Positions 19,465 to 28,758 of a stretch of DNA of 64,000 bases are shown here, one piece after another. The position numbers and the translations under genes were made by a program. The notes under the pieces are model-generated. The model saw nothing but the letters and a program-made list of their open reading frames with translations, was not told the origin of the DNA and did no database searches. Within the stretch, counting starts at the first letter, position 1. Every line of letters begins with the position of its first letter. Origin of the DNA: Methylocystis sp. ATCC 49242. Lineage in GTDB: Bacteria > Pseudomonadota > Alphaproteobacteria > Rhizobiales > Beijerinckiaceae. Where the stretch lies: NCBI RefSeq assembly GCF_000188155.2, contig NZ_KE124774.1, positions 904,736 to 968,735 on the forward strand. The letters are read 5' to 3'.

Positions 19465-19764
19465 TTGACGCGTTATTTCCTCATTTGCGCCGCCCTGCTC
19501 GCCCTCGCCGCCTGCAATCAGCCCGCGCGGCAGCCGCTCGCTACGCCCGCCGCCACGCCCCCTTCCGGCAACCTCTCAGGCTGTCCGGGAGCCGCGGACC
19601 AGGGAGGGTGCGATTCCTACAAGGCGGGAATCGCCGCGGGAAAAGCCGACAAGGCCGCGGGTCTGAGCGCCGAATACCGGCGCCATCAGGGCGAATTCGA
19701 CGGCCGCAATGAAATGCTTTTCCGTCAGGGCTACGCCAACGGCTATTTCAACGACGGCCGTTGA
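19465..19764 (+). CDS. Small lipoprotein, function unknown
   Basis: A 99-residue protein starting at TTG (19465) with GGAG seven bases upstream. The sequence opens MTRYFLICAALLALAACNQ, a short lipoprotein signal with lipobox LAAC (Cys17). The mature part has a small CPGAADQGGCDSY loop with two more cysteines and a charged helix (YKAGIAAGKADKAAG...) ending EMLFRQGYANGYFNDGR. The upstream in-frame ATG would hide the lipobox and overlap anmK's promoter. Its 3' end overlaps the convergent gene at 19748 by 17 bp. No family was recognised. Confidence 0.72.
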   Translation: MTRYFLICAALLALAACNQPARQPLATPAATPPSGNLSGCPGAADQGGCDSYKAGIAAGKADKAAGLSAEYRRHQGEFDGRNEMLFRQGYANGYFNDGR

Positions 19765-21841
19765 GCGGGCGGCTCCCCTCCCAGCCCCACGCCGCCACGA
19801 CCACGCCCAGGAGCGCCAGCATCGCCCACAGACCGAGGCCCAGTGGCGTCACTTCCACGCCAACGAGCGTCGAGGCGCCCGTCTGGCGAACGCCGATCCA
19901 GTCCGCGCCGCCATAGCGGTTGGCTTCGCGCATCTCGACGACGCGGGGCATGGTCACGGCGTCGCTGTTCCTGCTCAGGCGCCGCACCGTGCCGCCCGTC
20001 GCTTCGGCGAGGGGCTGCAGCTTCTCGGTGGTGGACGCCACCTCGCGGAATTCGCGCGGGTTCGCCGGCCCGACATTTACGAGGGCCGTAAGGCCGTCGC
20101 TCTCGAAGCGCCACAGGCCCATTTCCTTCGCGTCGAAATGCGCGCGCCACAGGCCCGGCTCGCTCTGCGTCACCGCAATCTCCTCCCGGGCGCCGGAAGG
20201 CGCCGTCGCCATGACGGGCGCAGCCACGTCCTTCAGGCTCTGGCGCTCTACGGTCACCTCGCGGCCGCGGGCGCTCGCGCGCAGCGCCTCCTCCTCGAGA
20301 TCGGGCTCCTTCATCAGCCAATGCGCGAGGCGGCGCGTGAGATCGGCGTTCGGTCCGCCGCCGTCATAACCCCTCGCCCACAGCCAGATCTGATCGGACA
20401 GCAGCAGAGCGACGCGGCCCTTGCCCTCATGTGACAGCACCAGCAGCGGTTTGTCGCGCGCGCCCGAGAGAATCGACGTTCCCTTCAGCACATTGGCGTC
20501 GACCTGCCGGAACCACTCGCCCCAGGCCGGAGGATCGGATCTGGCGCCTGCAAGCCCGCGAGTAACAGGATGTTTCTCGCCGTCCTTGCTGACGCGCGCC
20601 TTGAACGCCTGTTCGAACAGCGCGCCGTCCGGGCGGGCGGGCAGGATGTTTTCGAGCGGCGAGTAATAGAGGCCGCGCAGCGTGGCGTAATCGGGCCCCA
20701 CCGCCGCGAGGAAGGCGCCGCCCTTCTCGACATAGCGCGCGATATTCTCGAAATAGATCGAGGGCAGCAATGTCTGGTTCGAGTAGCGGTCGAAGATGAT
20801 GAGATCGAACTCGTTGATCTTGCGCCCGAAGAGATCGGCCGTCGGAAAAGCGATCAGTGACAGTTCGCTCGCCGGCGTGATGTCGAGCTTTTCCGGCGGG
20901 CGTAAAATGGTGAAATGCACCAGCTCGACATTGGCGTCGGCGCGCAGCAGGTTGCGCCAGCTTCGCTCGCCCGGATGCGGCTCGCCGGACACGAGCAAGA
21001 CCTTCAGCCGGTCGCGCACGCCCTCGATCGCGACAACCGCCTTGTTGTCGACGAGCGTCGGTTCGCCCGGCGCGGCCGGAACTTCCAGCTCCACGATGTT
21101 CGACCCGCCGTGGGCGACGCGCACGGGAATGTTGACGATGTCGCCCGGCACGGGGCTGTAGGTCGGCAGCAACTCGCCGTCGCGGCGCACAGTGATCGGC
21201 GCGCGCGCGCCGTCTCCGCCGGTGTCGATCACGCGGGCGCGGATCGTCTGGTCCTTGCCGACGATGCCGAAGCGCGGCGCCTCGACGAGTTCGATGCGCC
21301 TGTCGCGCTCGCCCTCCCTGCCGGTAATGAGCGCATGCACCGGCGCCTTGAACCCGAGCGCCTCGGCTTTTGCCGGGATGTCGTGGATGACGCCATCCGT
21401 AACGAGTATTGCCGCGCCGATGCGCTCGGGCGGCACATCCTTCAGCGCCTCGGAAAGGGCGCCGAAAAGCTTTGTGCCGTCATTTCCGCTGGCGTCATTG
21501 GTCGCGGTTATGACGCGTGTTTCAACGTCGCCGAATTTGGCGAGCGCCGCGTCGAGCGCCTTGCGCGCCTCCTCCGTCTGCGCTGTCCGCCCGCCAAAGT
21601 TCTGGCTCTCGCTCTTGTCGAGCGCCACGGCGACAACGGTCTTCTGCGGATCGCGCTTTTCTCGCACGAGCGAAGGGTCCGCAAGGGCCGTGAGGATCAG
21701 CGCCAGCGCGAGCGCGCGCAAAGCCGCTCCGCGCTGCCCTTTGGCGGCGGCGAAAATGAGAACGAGAGCGCCGATGACGCCCGCGGCCGCGAGCGCGGGC
21801 CACGGCAGAAGCGGCGAAAAGGCGAAAGTGAGGTCGGTCAC
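19748..21841 (-). CDS. VWA-like membrane protein of the MoxR/DUF58 operon
   Basis: A 697-residue membrane protein. Two hydrophobic helices lie within residues 1-55, then a von Willebrand A-like domain with the metal-site motif DKSES (Asp75-Ser77-Ser79) and AILVTDGVI. The middle contains a glutamine-amidotransferase-like region (FDLIIFDRYSNQTLLPS, EKGGAFLAAVGPDYA), and the end a C-terminal helix (LGLWAMLALLGVVVAAW). It starts at GTG in a GTGA overlap with the BatA/DUF4159 gene. Such proteins are predicted chaperone/adaptor partners of MoxR ATPases; the client is unknown. Confidence 0.85.
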   Translation of the reverse strand: MTDLTFAFSPLLPWPALAAAGVIGALVLIFAAAKGQRGAALRALALALILTALADPSLVREKRDPQKTVVAVALDKSESQNFGGRTAQTEEARKALDAALAKFGDVETRVITATNDASGNDGTKLFGALSEALKDVPPERIGAAILVTDGVIHDIPAKAEALGFKAPVHALITGREGERDRRIELVEAPRFGIVGKDQTIRARVIDTGGDGARAPITVRRDGELLPTYSPVPGDIVNIPVRVAHGGSNIVELEVPAAPGEPTLVDNKAVVAIEGVRDRLKVLLVSGEPHPGERSWRNLLRADANVELVHFTILRPPEKLDITPASELSLIAFPTADLFGRKINEFDLIIFDRYSNQTLLPSIYFENIARYVEKGGAFLAAVGPDYATLRGLYYSPLENILPARPDGALFEQAFKARVSKDGEKHPVTRGLAGARSDPPAWGEWFRQVDANVLKGTSILSGARDKPLLVLSHEGKGRVALLLSDQIWLWARGYDGGGPNADLTRRLAHWLMKEPDLEEEALRASARGREVTVERQSLKDVAAPVMATAPSGAREEIAVTQSEPGLWRAHFDAKEMGLWRFESDGLTALVNVGPANPREFREVASTTEKLQPLAEATGGTVRRLSRNSDAVTMPRVVEMREANRYGGADWIGVRQTGASTLVGVEVTPLGLGLWAMLALLGVVVAAWGWEGSRPLNGRR

Positions 21842-24624
21842 TGCCCCAGCCTCTCCAGCAGGTCGCGCACATGCACCTGGTCGGATTTATAGTTGCCGGT
21901 GAGCGTATACATCACGAGATTCACGCCGCCGCGCAGCGCCATCTCGCGCTGGCGGGCGCCGCCCGGCGTGAGTGGAAAGAGCGGCTGGCCACGCTTGTCC
22001 TGCGCCCAGGCGCCCGCAAGGTCGTTCGAGGTGATGACGATCGCCGAGACGCTGTCGGTGGCGCGCACCGGCCGCGCGGCCGAGTCCTTGGGCTCGGGAG
22101 GAAGCGCCTCGACCCATGTCTCGCCGCTGGCGTAACGACCCACGAAGCCGTCGAGCAGATAGAATGTCTTGGTGATCACATGATCGCGCGGCACGACTTC
22201 CAGTTCGGGGACGTCGAGCCCCTTGGTCAGTTCGCGCAGCCACAATGTTTCCGGCGTCGCCGCGTCGCCGGGACGTTGCGCGAGCGCGTCGCGCGTATCG
22301 AATATGACGGTGCCGCCCTGTCGCATGTAGGCCGCGATCTTCGCCACGGTCCGGGCCGCAGGCTGCGGGGCCGAGGCGACGATCGGCCAGTAGAGCATGG
22401 GATAAAAAGCCAGCTCATCCTTCGCCGGATCGACTCCCACCGGATCGCCCGGCGAGAAGGAGGTGCGAAGCGACAACGCCTTCGACAGCGCTTCGAGCCC
22501 CAGATGCGAGACTTCATCGACCCCTGCGTCGCCCGAGACGACATAGGCGAGACGCGCGTTCAGCGCCGCCTCCCTGTCGCGCTGCGTAACGACCGGCTTC
22601 GCCGGCGTCTCCGCTCTTACGTAATCCATATGAGCCGATACGGAGAGCATAAACACGGCCCCCGCGGCCGTCGCGAGAGACCGCAATCGCAACTTTCCGG
22701 AGAGAACGAGCACGATCAGCGCGTCGGCGACGAAGGCGGCGAGCGCGCCGGCAAGGAGAGGCCCGCGGAAATCGACCGGCGCTCCCGATTTCAAAGCGCT
22801 GGTCGTCAGGCCGGCGCCGGCAAAGTCGAATTGCTGCAACTCATCTCCCGCCCTCAGCGCCTGCACGGCCACAAAGGCGTCGCCGGCGCCGTAAAGACCC
22901 GGCGGGTGTTCGGCGCTGGCGGGGCCGGCGAAATCGGCCGGGATCGGCCGCGCGGTCGGCCCGGGAGCGCCGAGCGCGCCGAAACCGTCGAGCGCGCGCA
23001 GCGGCGGCAGCATTCGACGGTCTTCCATCGGCGCGGACTCGTCTTCATCGGCAAGCCGGGTCGACTCGCCCGCCATCGCGGAGATGCGCTTCAGCATGTC
23101 GACGAAGAGGCCGGAAATCGGCAGATTCGACCAGCTCGTGTCGGCATTGACGTGGAAGAGCACGATGAGCCCCTTGCCGCGTTTTTCGGCGGTGACGAGC
23201 GGCGTTCCGTCGGAAAGGCGCGCCCATGTCTTCTGGACAAGACCGGGGTCCGGCTCAGCCAGCACCTGCCGCTGCACGCTGACGTCCTTCGACGCCGGCA
23301 GGCCGACGAAGGGGCTCGTCGCATCGAAATCGCTCAGCGCCTTTGGCGTCTCCCACGACATGGCGCCGCCGAGCACGCGGCCGTTGCGGCGCAGCCGCAC
23401 GGGCAGCAGATCATCGGCGGCGTTGGCGAGACGCGGACCGGCGAAGCGCACCAGCGTCCCGCCGTCGTCGACGAATTTCGCGAGCGCGTCATAGGTCTCC
23501 CCCGGCGCAAGGCCCACGTCGGCCAGAACCATCACATTTGGCCGCTCGGCGAGCAGCGTCTGCACCGGCTCCACCGCGCCCGGACGGGCTTGGCGCAATT
23601 GCGCGAAGGGCGCGAGCGCCTTTTCGAGATAGTAAAGTGGCGAAAGCAGGGGCTGCGCCTCGTCGAGACCTGCGCCGCCGACGAGTGCGATGCGTTTGAC
23701 TTTCGAGCGCGCGTCGAGAAGCGCCACGGCGCCGGCGGAGTTTTCGCCTTCGATGCGTAGCTGGCTCACGTCATTGCGCAGCTCGACCGGCAGATCGAGC
23801 CGCGCCTTCACGCGCAGCGACGAGCCGAAGTCGACGGCGGCCCGACCAATGGTCTGACCCTTGGCGTCAATGGCGATGACGGAAGCGCCGCCGTCCGAGA
23901 CGCTGGCGCGAAGCACATCTACGCTGAGCGCGCTCGCGTCATTGGATGGCACCGCGAGAGCCTTCGGAACATGTTCATCCGTCAGCGCCTCTACGCGCGC
24001 GCCGGCGTCGGCGGCGTCTTTCAACGCTTTCGCGAAGGCCCCCGCCTCGCCCTGCGCGAGTCCATCGCTGAGCCACACGATTCGCACGCCTGCATGTGAC
24101 TTTGCGAACGCCGAAACATGCGCCGCCGCCGCGCGACGATCCGCGAGAAAGGGCTTTGGGCGCGCCGACCGTAACTTCTCCAGCGCGCGCGCGCCGTCTG
24201 TAAGCGTCGGCGCCGCGGGTTCGGAGACGGCCGCAATAGCGACGGGCGCGCCCGATCTCGCCGCGCTCTCGATGATGGCGCCGGCGGCGCTGATCCGCCG
24301 ATCCCATGTCGGCGCCGTGGGCCACCCATCATCGAACACGACGAGCGTCGGCGCGGAGGACATGACCACCGCGCCGGTGGGGCTCCACACTGGTCCGGAC
24401 ATGGCGAGAATTATCGCGGCGGCGAGCGCCAGTCGCAGGGCCGTGAGCCACCATGGCGTCCGGGAGGGGGTTTCTTCGTCCGGCTTCAGCTCGCGCAGGA
24501 TTTTCGTCGGCGGAAAGATGATCTCCCGCGGGCGTGGCGGCGTAATCCGCAGCAGCCAGTAGATCAGTGGCAGGCTCGCAAGTCCGACCAGCGCCAGCGG
24601 CGCGGCAAAGGAAAGGCCGCCCAT
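21838..24624 (-). CDS. BatA N-terminal / DUF4159 membrane protein
   Basis: A 928-residue membrane protein. It begins with the BatA-type N-terminus (FAAPLALVGLASLPLIYWLL, then PTKILRELKPDEETPSRTPWW and a second helix) and a degenerate VWA-like domain. Residues ~685-928 form a DUF4159 domain (LNARLAYVVSGDAGVDEV, ELAFYPMLYWP, GGTVIFDTRD). The ATG at 24624 overlaps the DUF58 stop by one base (TGATG); longer upstream starts would overlap DUF58. Periplasmic or membrane-associated protein-complex assembly is the family-level guess; no substrate is evident. Confidence 0.88.
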   Translation of the reverse strand: MGGLSFAAPLALVGLASLPLIYWLLRITPPRPREIIFPPTKILRELKPDEETPSRTPWWLTALRLALAAAIILAMSGPVWSPTGAVVMSSAPTLVVFDDGWPTAPTWDRRISAAGAIIESAARSGAPVAIAAVSEPAAPTLTDGARALEKLRSARPKPFLADRRAAAAHVSAFAKSHAGVRIVWLSDGLAQGEAGAFAKALKDAADAGARVEALTDEHVPKALAVPSNDASALSVDVLRASVSDGGASVIAIDAKGQTIGRAAVDFGSSLRVKARLDLPVELRNDVSQLRIEGENSAGAVALLDARSKVKRIALVGGAGLDEAQPLLSPLYYLEKALAPFAQLRQARPGAVEPVQTLLAERPNVMVLADVGLAPGETYDALAKFVDDGGTLVRFAGPRLANAADDLLPVRLRRNGRVLGGAMSWETPKALSDFDATSPFVGLPASKDVSVQRQVLAEPDPGLVQKTWARLSDGTPLVTAEKRGKGLIVLFHVNADTSWSNLPISGLFVDMLKRISAMAGESTRLADEDESAPMEDRRMLPPLRALDGFGALGAPGPTARPIPADFAGPASAEHPPGLYGAGDAFVAVQALRAGDELQQFDFAGAGLTTSALKSGAPVDFRGPLLAGALAAFVADALIVLVLSGKLRLRSLATAAGAVFMLSVSAHMDYVRAETPAKPVVTQRDREAALNARLAYVVSGDAGVDEVSHLGLEALSKALSLRTSFSPGDPVGVDPAKDELAFYPMLYWPIVASAPQPAARTVAKIAAYMRQGGTVIFDTRDALAQRPGDAATPETLWLRELTKGLDVPELEVVPRDHVITKTFYLLDGFVGRYASGETWVEALPPEPKDSAARPVRATDSVSAIVITSNDLAGAWAQDKRGQPLFPLTPGGARQREMALRGGVNLVMYTLTGNYKSDQVHVRDLLERLGQ

Positions 24625-25565
24625 CAGCGCCGCTCCTCCACGCCGGAGGAGCCCGCTCCGAGCAGACCCATGGCGAGCGTCAGCGCCGCCTCCGCAGCCG
24701 GCCGGTCGGTATGATGCTGAAGGCAAAGGAAACCAGCGCCCCGCGCCGCGGCGCGCACCGCCTCGCGATGGGCGTCGAACCGTTGAGCATAGGCCGCTCG
24801 CAGGCTTCGGGCGTCGCCGGCGTGGAAAGCCGGGCCGCCGTCCGTGTCGAGGAACATGGTTTCTCCGGCGAAGGGGAAGCTTTCCTCGCTCGGGTCGATG
24901 ATCAACAGCAGCGCGCCGGAGGCGCCGGCGTCCGCAAACTGGCGCAGCCTCATGGCGAGCGCTTCCGGCTCGGTGAGAAAGTCCGAAATCAACACCACAC
25001 GGGCGCGGGGCCGCAGCGGCGCCTGCGGCGGCAGTTCGTCCCGCGCCGTCTCTCCAGCGCGCTCATAGAGAGCGCGGGCCAGCCGGTCGATCACGTCGCG
25101 CGCAGAAACAGGCGCGGTGAGCCCGAGCGCAGCTACCCGCTCGCCCCCACGGACGAGAACGTCGGCGAGCGCCAGCCCGAGCGTCACGCCCCGCGCCAGC
25201 TTGTCGTCTGATGCGAGCGACGAGGCGAAGGCCATGGAAGGCGAGCAGTCCATCCAGATGAAATAGTCATGCGCAGCCTCCCATTCACGCTCGCGCACGT
25301 AAAGCTGGTCGCCGCGCGCGGAGCGGCGCCAGTCGATGCGATGGGCCGCCTCGCCGGACATGAAGGGGCGATATTGCCAGAAGGTCTCGCCAACCCCGGC
25401 GCGCTTGCGGCCGTGAACGCCATAGGCGACGCTCGCCGCGATCTCATGCGCGCGGGCGACGAGGCGCGGAAGACGCGCGGCGAGATCCGCCGCCGCGGCT
25501 GCGTCCGCCACCCCGCGCGTCGCAGAGTCGTACGAGCGCGTCTCGACACTGCCGAAAAGGCTCAT
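24624..25565 (-). CDS. DUF58 domain protein
   Basis: The 313-residue protein has the DUF58 core: FWQYRPFMSGEAAHRIDWRRSARGDQLYVRE, followed by a VWA-type domain with MDCSPSM as its metal-site motif and VVLISDFLTEP. DUF58 proteins nearly always accompany MoxR ATPases and are thought to act with them in maturation or insertion of other proteins. It begins one base after the moxR stop, so it is cotranscribed and probably coupled. Confidence 0.93.
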   Translation of the reverse strand: MSLFGSVETRSYDSATRGVADAAAAADLAARLPRLVARAHEIAASVAYGVHGRKRAGVGETFWQYRPFMSGEAAHRIDWRRSARGDQLYVREREWEAAHDYFIWMDCSPSMAFASSLASDDKLARGVTLGLALADVLVRGGERVAALGLTAPVSARDVIDRLARALYERAGETARDELPPQAPLRPRARVVLISDFLTEPEALAMRLRQFADAGASGALLLIIDPSEESFPFAGETMFLDTDGGPAFHAGDARSLRAAYAQRFDAHREAVRAAARGAGFLCLQHHTDRPAAEAALTLAMGLLGAGSSGVEERR

Positions 25566-25566
25566 G

Positions 25567-26571
25567 TCACCCGATCCGCGCGACGAGCTTGTCGATGAGG
25601 TCGGAGACGCTCATCTCGCGCCGGGCGGCGAAATTCAGGGCCATGCGGTGACGCAGCACCGGCGCGGCGAGCACGGCCACGTCGTCGAGCGAAGGCGCGA
25701 GGCGACCCGTGGCGAGCGCGCGGGCGCGGGTGGCGAGCATCAGCGCCTGTGCGGCGCGCGGCCCCGGCCCCCAGGCGACATGCGGCGCGATGGCCGGATC
25801 GCCGTCGTCGGGACGGGCGGCGCGCACGAGATCAAGGATCGCGTCCACCACCTTGTCGCCGACCGGCAGCCGCCGCACGAGGCGCTGCGTCGCCATCAAC
25901 TCCTCGGCGTCGAGAGCCTGAGCCGGATCGACGGATTTCTCGCCGGTCGTCTCCAGAAGCACGCGGCGCTCGCTGGCCCGGTCGGGATAATGCACGTCGA
26001 TCTGCATCAGGAAGCGGTCGAGCTGCGCCTCCGGCAGCGGATAGGTGCCTTCCTGCTCCAGCGGATTTTGCGTCGCGAGCACATGAAAGGGGCGCGGCAG
26101 GTCGTAGCGCTTGCCGGCGACGCTGACATGGTGCTCCTGCATCGCCTGCAACAGGGCGGACTGCGTGCGCGGCGAGGCGCGGTTGATTTCGTCCGCCATA
26201 AGGAGCTGCGCGAAGATCGGCCCCTTGATGAAGCGGAAAGAGCGCGAGCGATCGGCGCCCTCCTCCAGCACCTCCGAGCCGATGATGTCGGCGGGCAAAA
26301 GGTCGGGCGTGAACTGCACGCGCTGCTCGGCGAGCCCCAGGACCTTGCCGAGCGTCTCGACAAGCTTGGTCTTGGCGAGACCCGGCACGCCGACGAGCAG
26401 GCCGTGGCCGCCAGCGAGGATCGTCACCAGCGCCTGCTCCACCACCTCGTCCTGTCCGAAGATGACGGCGCCGATGGCGGCCCGGGCGCGGCCGATATGG
26501 TCCAGCGCGCGTTCGGCGGATTCGACGACGGCGGTCTCGAGCGAGGTCGGCGCAAGTTCGGGTGAGGTCAT
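25567..26571 (-). CDS. MoxR-family AAA+ ATPase
   Basis: The 334-residue AAA+ protein has Walker A GVPGLAKTK, Walker B LLMADEINRA, and the MoxR-typical sensor stretch ATQNPLEQEGTYPLPEAQLD with a C-terminal lid. MoxR ATPases act as chaperones with VWA-domain partners; the best-known member works in methanol dehydrogenase activation, but this paralogue sits with DUF58/BatA genes rather than mxa genes. The ATG at 26571 (MTSPELAPT) is chosen; the ribosome site is weak. Confidence 0.93.
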   Translation of the reverse strand: MTSPELAPTSLETAVVESAERALDHIGRARAAIGAVIFGQDEVVEQALVTILAGGHGLLVGVPGLAKTKLVETLGKVLGLAEQRVQFTPDLLPADIIGSEVLEEGADRSRSFRFIKGPIFAQLLMADEINRASPRTQSALLQAMQEHHVSVAGKRYDLPRPFHVLATQNPLEQEGTYPLPEAQLDRFLMQIDVHYPDRASERRVLLETTGEKSVDPAQALDAEELMATQRLVRRLPVGDKVVDAILDLVRAARPDDGDPAIAPHVAWGPGPRAAQALMLATRARALATGRLAPSLDDVAVLAAPVLRHRMALNFAARREMSVSDLIDKLVARIG

Positions 26572-26795
26572 GTGTCGGGGATTCTCTGCTAAGTCGCGGC
26601 GGGCCGCAGTCGTTTCCAACTTAGTTCGCCGGGGAGCTTTGTCGATCAGGAAAGCGAACGCGCCTTCAGCTTCGGCGGCCATACTTAACAGCGAAGGCGC
26701 GCGAATTGTGGCGGCGGCGCGATTGATGGCCGCCATGCGCGCCAAACATGTATAAGAGGACCGTCGTTTCAATCGCCGGAAAGGCCCCATCGCCC

Positions 26796-27053
26796 ATGTG
26801 GCGCGCAGTTGTCGAAACCGCCCTTCTCTTTCTGACCCCCTTCGTCGCCTATGCGCTGTTTCATCTGCTGCAGCGGCGCTGGCCATTCGTGCGCGAACTC
26901 TGGCACGGCAGGATCGTTTCGCTGCTGACGATCGCGGGGCTCGTCGTCGCCATCGGGGGGATGCTGGCGCTCGGCCTGACCGAGCGCAATCAGGGCGTCT
27001 ATGTCCCCGCCCATGTCGAGAACGGCAAGCTTGTGCCGGGCCGCTTTCAATGA
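26796..27053 (+). CDS. DUF6111-like small membrane protein
   Basis: An 85-residue protein with two hydrophobic helices (VETALLFLTPFVAYALFHLL; IVSLLTIAGLVVAIGGMLAL), ending YVPAHVENGKLVPGRFQ. It matches the small DUF6111 family that precedes CCA-transferase genes in Hyphomicrobiales. An in-frame ATG at 26748 is possible, but 26796 gives the compact membrane protein. It overlaps the next gene by ATGA. Function unknown. Confidence 0.85.
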   Translation: MWRAVVETALLFLTPFVAYALFHLLQRRWPFVRELWHGRIVSLLTIAGLVVAIGGMLALGLTERNQGVYVPAHVENGKLVPGRFQ

Positions 27054-28285
27054 ACCTCGCGCAAAGGCTGCTCGATGATCCGCGCCTCGCGACGCTTTTC
27101 GCCGCTCTGGCGAAAACGGGCGGCGAGACCCGCGTCGTCGGCGGGGCCGTGCGGGACGCCCTTTTCGGGCTTCCGCCGCATGAGATCGATCTGGCGACGA
27201 CCGCCCTGCCCGAGGACGTGCTCGCGGCGGCGCGGGATGCGGGACTGAAGGGCGTCCCGACGGGCATCGAGCATGGCACGGTGACGATCGTCGTCGCCGG
27301 AACGCCCTTCGAAGTCACGACATTGCGGGAAGACGTCGAGACCGATGGCCGCTTCGCCAAGGTCCGCTTCGGCGGCGATTTCGACCAGGACGCAAGGCGC
27401 CGCGACTTTACGGTCAACGCCCTGTCGCTGACGCCCGACGGCGAACTGCACGACCCCACGGGCGGGATTGCGGATCTGGAAGCCCGGCGCATCCGCTTCA
27501 TCGGCGACGCGGCGACGCGAATCCGCGAGGATTATCTGCGCGTCCTGCGTTTCTTCCGCTTCAACGCGTCCCACGGCGAAGGCGCCTTCGACCGCGAAGG
27601 GTTGCACGAATCGATCATCGCGCGCGAGAATCTCGCCCGGCTGTCGCGCGAGCGCGTTCGGGCCGAACTGGTGAAACTGCTCCCGGCCCGCCGCGCGCCG
27701 GAGGTGGTGCGGGCCATGTCGCAGGCCGGGGTGATCGAGGTCATTCTCGGCATGGGCTACCCGGCGCGACTTGAGCGGCTCGCCGCTTTCGAGGCCGCGC
27801 AGGGAAAGAAACCCGACGCGGTCCTGCGCCTTGCCGCCTTCGCCGTGCTGACGGTCGAGGACGCGGAGCGGCTGCGGGATCGGCTGCGCCTTTCCAACGA
27901 CGAATGGTCGCGGCTTTCCGCCGCCGCCCGCACGCTTGCGGCGCTTCATGGGATCGAGCGCCCGCCGCCGGTCTCGCATCTGCGGGAGATGCTGTTCATC
28001 TGCGGCGCGCGCGCCGCGGCCGACGCTCTGGCGCTGGCTTTCGCCGAGAGCGCAGCCGCGCCGGATGATCCGCAGTGGCTCGAGGCGGCAAAATATCTCG
28101 ACGAGAACCCTGCCCCCGCCTTCCCGATCCGGGGCGCGGATCTCATCGCGCGGGGCGTGGCGCCGGGACGCGAGCTTGGCGCCGTGCTGAAGTCTCTGCA
28201 GGCTCAATGGATCCGCGCAGGATTTCCCCGCGACCCGCAGGCAGTGATGCAACTGCTGGAAGAGGCCGTGGGGATCAAGGAATGA
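27050..28285 (+). CDS. CCA tRNA nucleotidyltransferase / poly(A) polymerase family
   Basis: A 411-residue class II nucleotidyltransferase. The active-site block reads VVGGAVRDALFG, then EIDLATTALPE (the DxD-type carboxylates), RRRDFTVNAL and EDYLRVLRFFRF, which are the conserved CCA/PcnB motifs. In alphaproteobacteria this protein is generally taken to be the CCA-adding enzyme that finishes tRNA 3' ends. The start overlaps DUF6111 by four bases and its stop overlaps the following gene. Confidence 0.93.
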   Translation: MNLAQRLLDDPRLATLFAALAKTGGETRVVGGAVRDALFGLPPHEIDLATTALPEDVLAAARDAGLKGVPTGIEHGTVTIVVAGTPFEVTTLREDVETDGRFAKVRFGGDFDQDARRRDFTVNALSLTPDGELHDPTGGIADLEARRIRFIGDAATRIREDYLRVLRFFRFNASHGEGAFDREGLHESIIARENLARLSRERVRAELVKLLPARRAPEVVRAMSQAGVIEVILGMGYPARLERLAAFEAAQGKKPDAVLRLAAFAVLTVEDAERLRDRLRLSNDEWSRLSAAARTLAALHGIERPPPVSHLREMLFICGARAAADALALAFAESAAAPDDPQWLEAAKYLDENPAPAFPIRGADLIARGVAPGRELGAVLKSLQAQWIRAGFPRDPQAVMQLLEEAVGIKE

Positions 28286-28743
28286 CGCGGAAGAAACTGG
28301 CCGTCGCAGCTCTCGCGATTATCGCCGCGCTGGCGGCGCGGGCGGAGGCCGCGCAATTGCAAGGATGCTACGTCCGCGTCTACGACGCCGACCATCTGGC
28401 GAAAAACCCGCGCCAGATCATCCGGCGAATCCAGTTCGAACGGGTGGAAGGCGATTACGATCCCCCGCAGTACGGGGTCCGTGTCCATCTCAAGGGCGAC
28501 AAGCGTCCATGGGACGCCGGAGGCCCGTGTAAACCCGAGGGCGCCTCCCTGCGTTGTGACCTCGACGGCGACAGCGGGCATGTTCGCGCGACCGCTGACG
28601 GCGACAAGCTTCGGCTGGAGGTTATCGACTACATCGGCTTCGAAGCGGATGCGAAGAGTGGCGATCTGGATCGGAAGTCGTTCTCCGACGCCGCGCACAA
28701 GACCTTCATCCTATCCCGCGAGAAGCCGAAGGCGTGCAAATAG
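28282..28743 (+). CDS. Secreted four-cysteine protein (paralogue of the protein at 3232-3786)
   Basis: The 153-residue protein has a signal peptide (KKLAVAALAIIAALAARAEA) and cysteines 29, 83, 92 and 152. It shares CYVRVYDADHL near the mature N-terminus, a C-x8-C pair and a final Cys with the protein at 3232-3786. Its ATG overlaps the CCA-transferase stop (ATGA), so it is translated from that operon. Function unknown; a disulfide-stabilised beta-sandwich in the periplasm is inferred. Confidence 0.8.
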   Translation: MTRKKLAVAALAIIAALAARAEAAQLQGCYVRVYDADHLAKNPRQIIRRIQFERVEGDYDPPQYGVRVHLKGDKRPWDAGGPCKPEGASLRCDLDGDSGHVRATADGDKLRLEVIDYIGFEADAKSGDLDRKSFSDAAHKTFILSREKPKACK

Positions 28744-28758
28744 CGCCTTCGCCTCGAC

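Noticed and set aside
21871-23760. 629-codon plus-strand frame opposite the BatA/DUF4159 gene
   Set aside because: Composition is dominated by Arg, His and Gly, and it lies wholly inside a real gene.
26572-27501. N-terminal extension of the MoxR gene
   Set aside because: The extension is low-complexity and lies opposite the DUF6111 and CCA genes; MoxR homology begins at the ATG at 26571.
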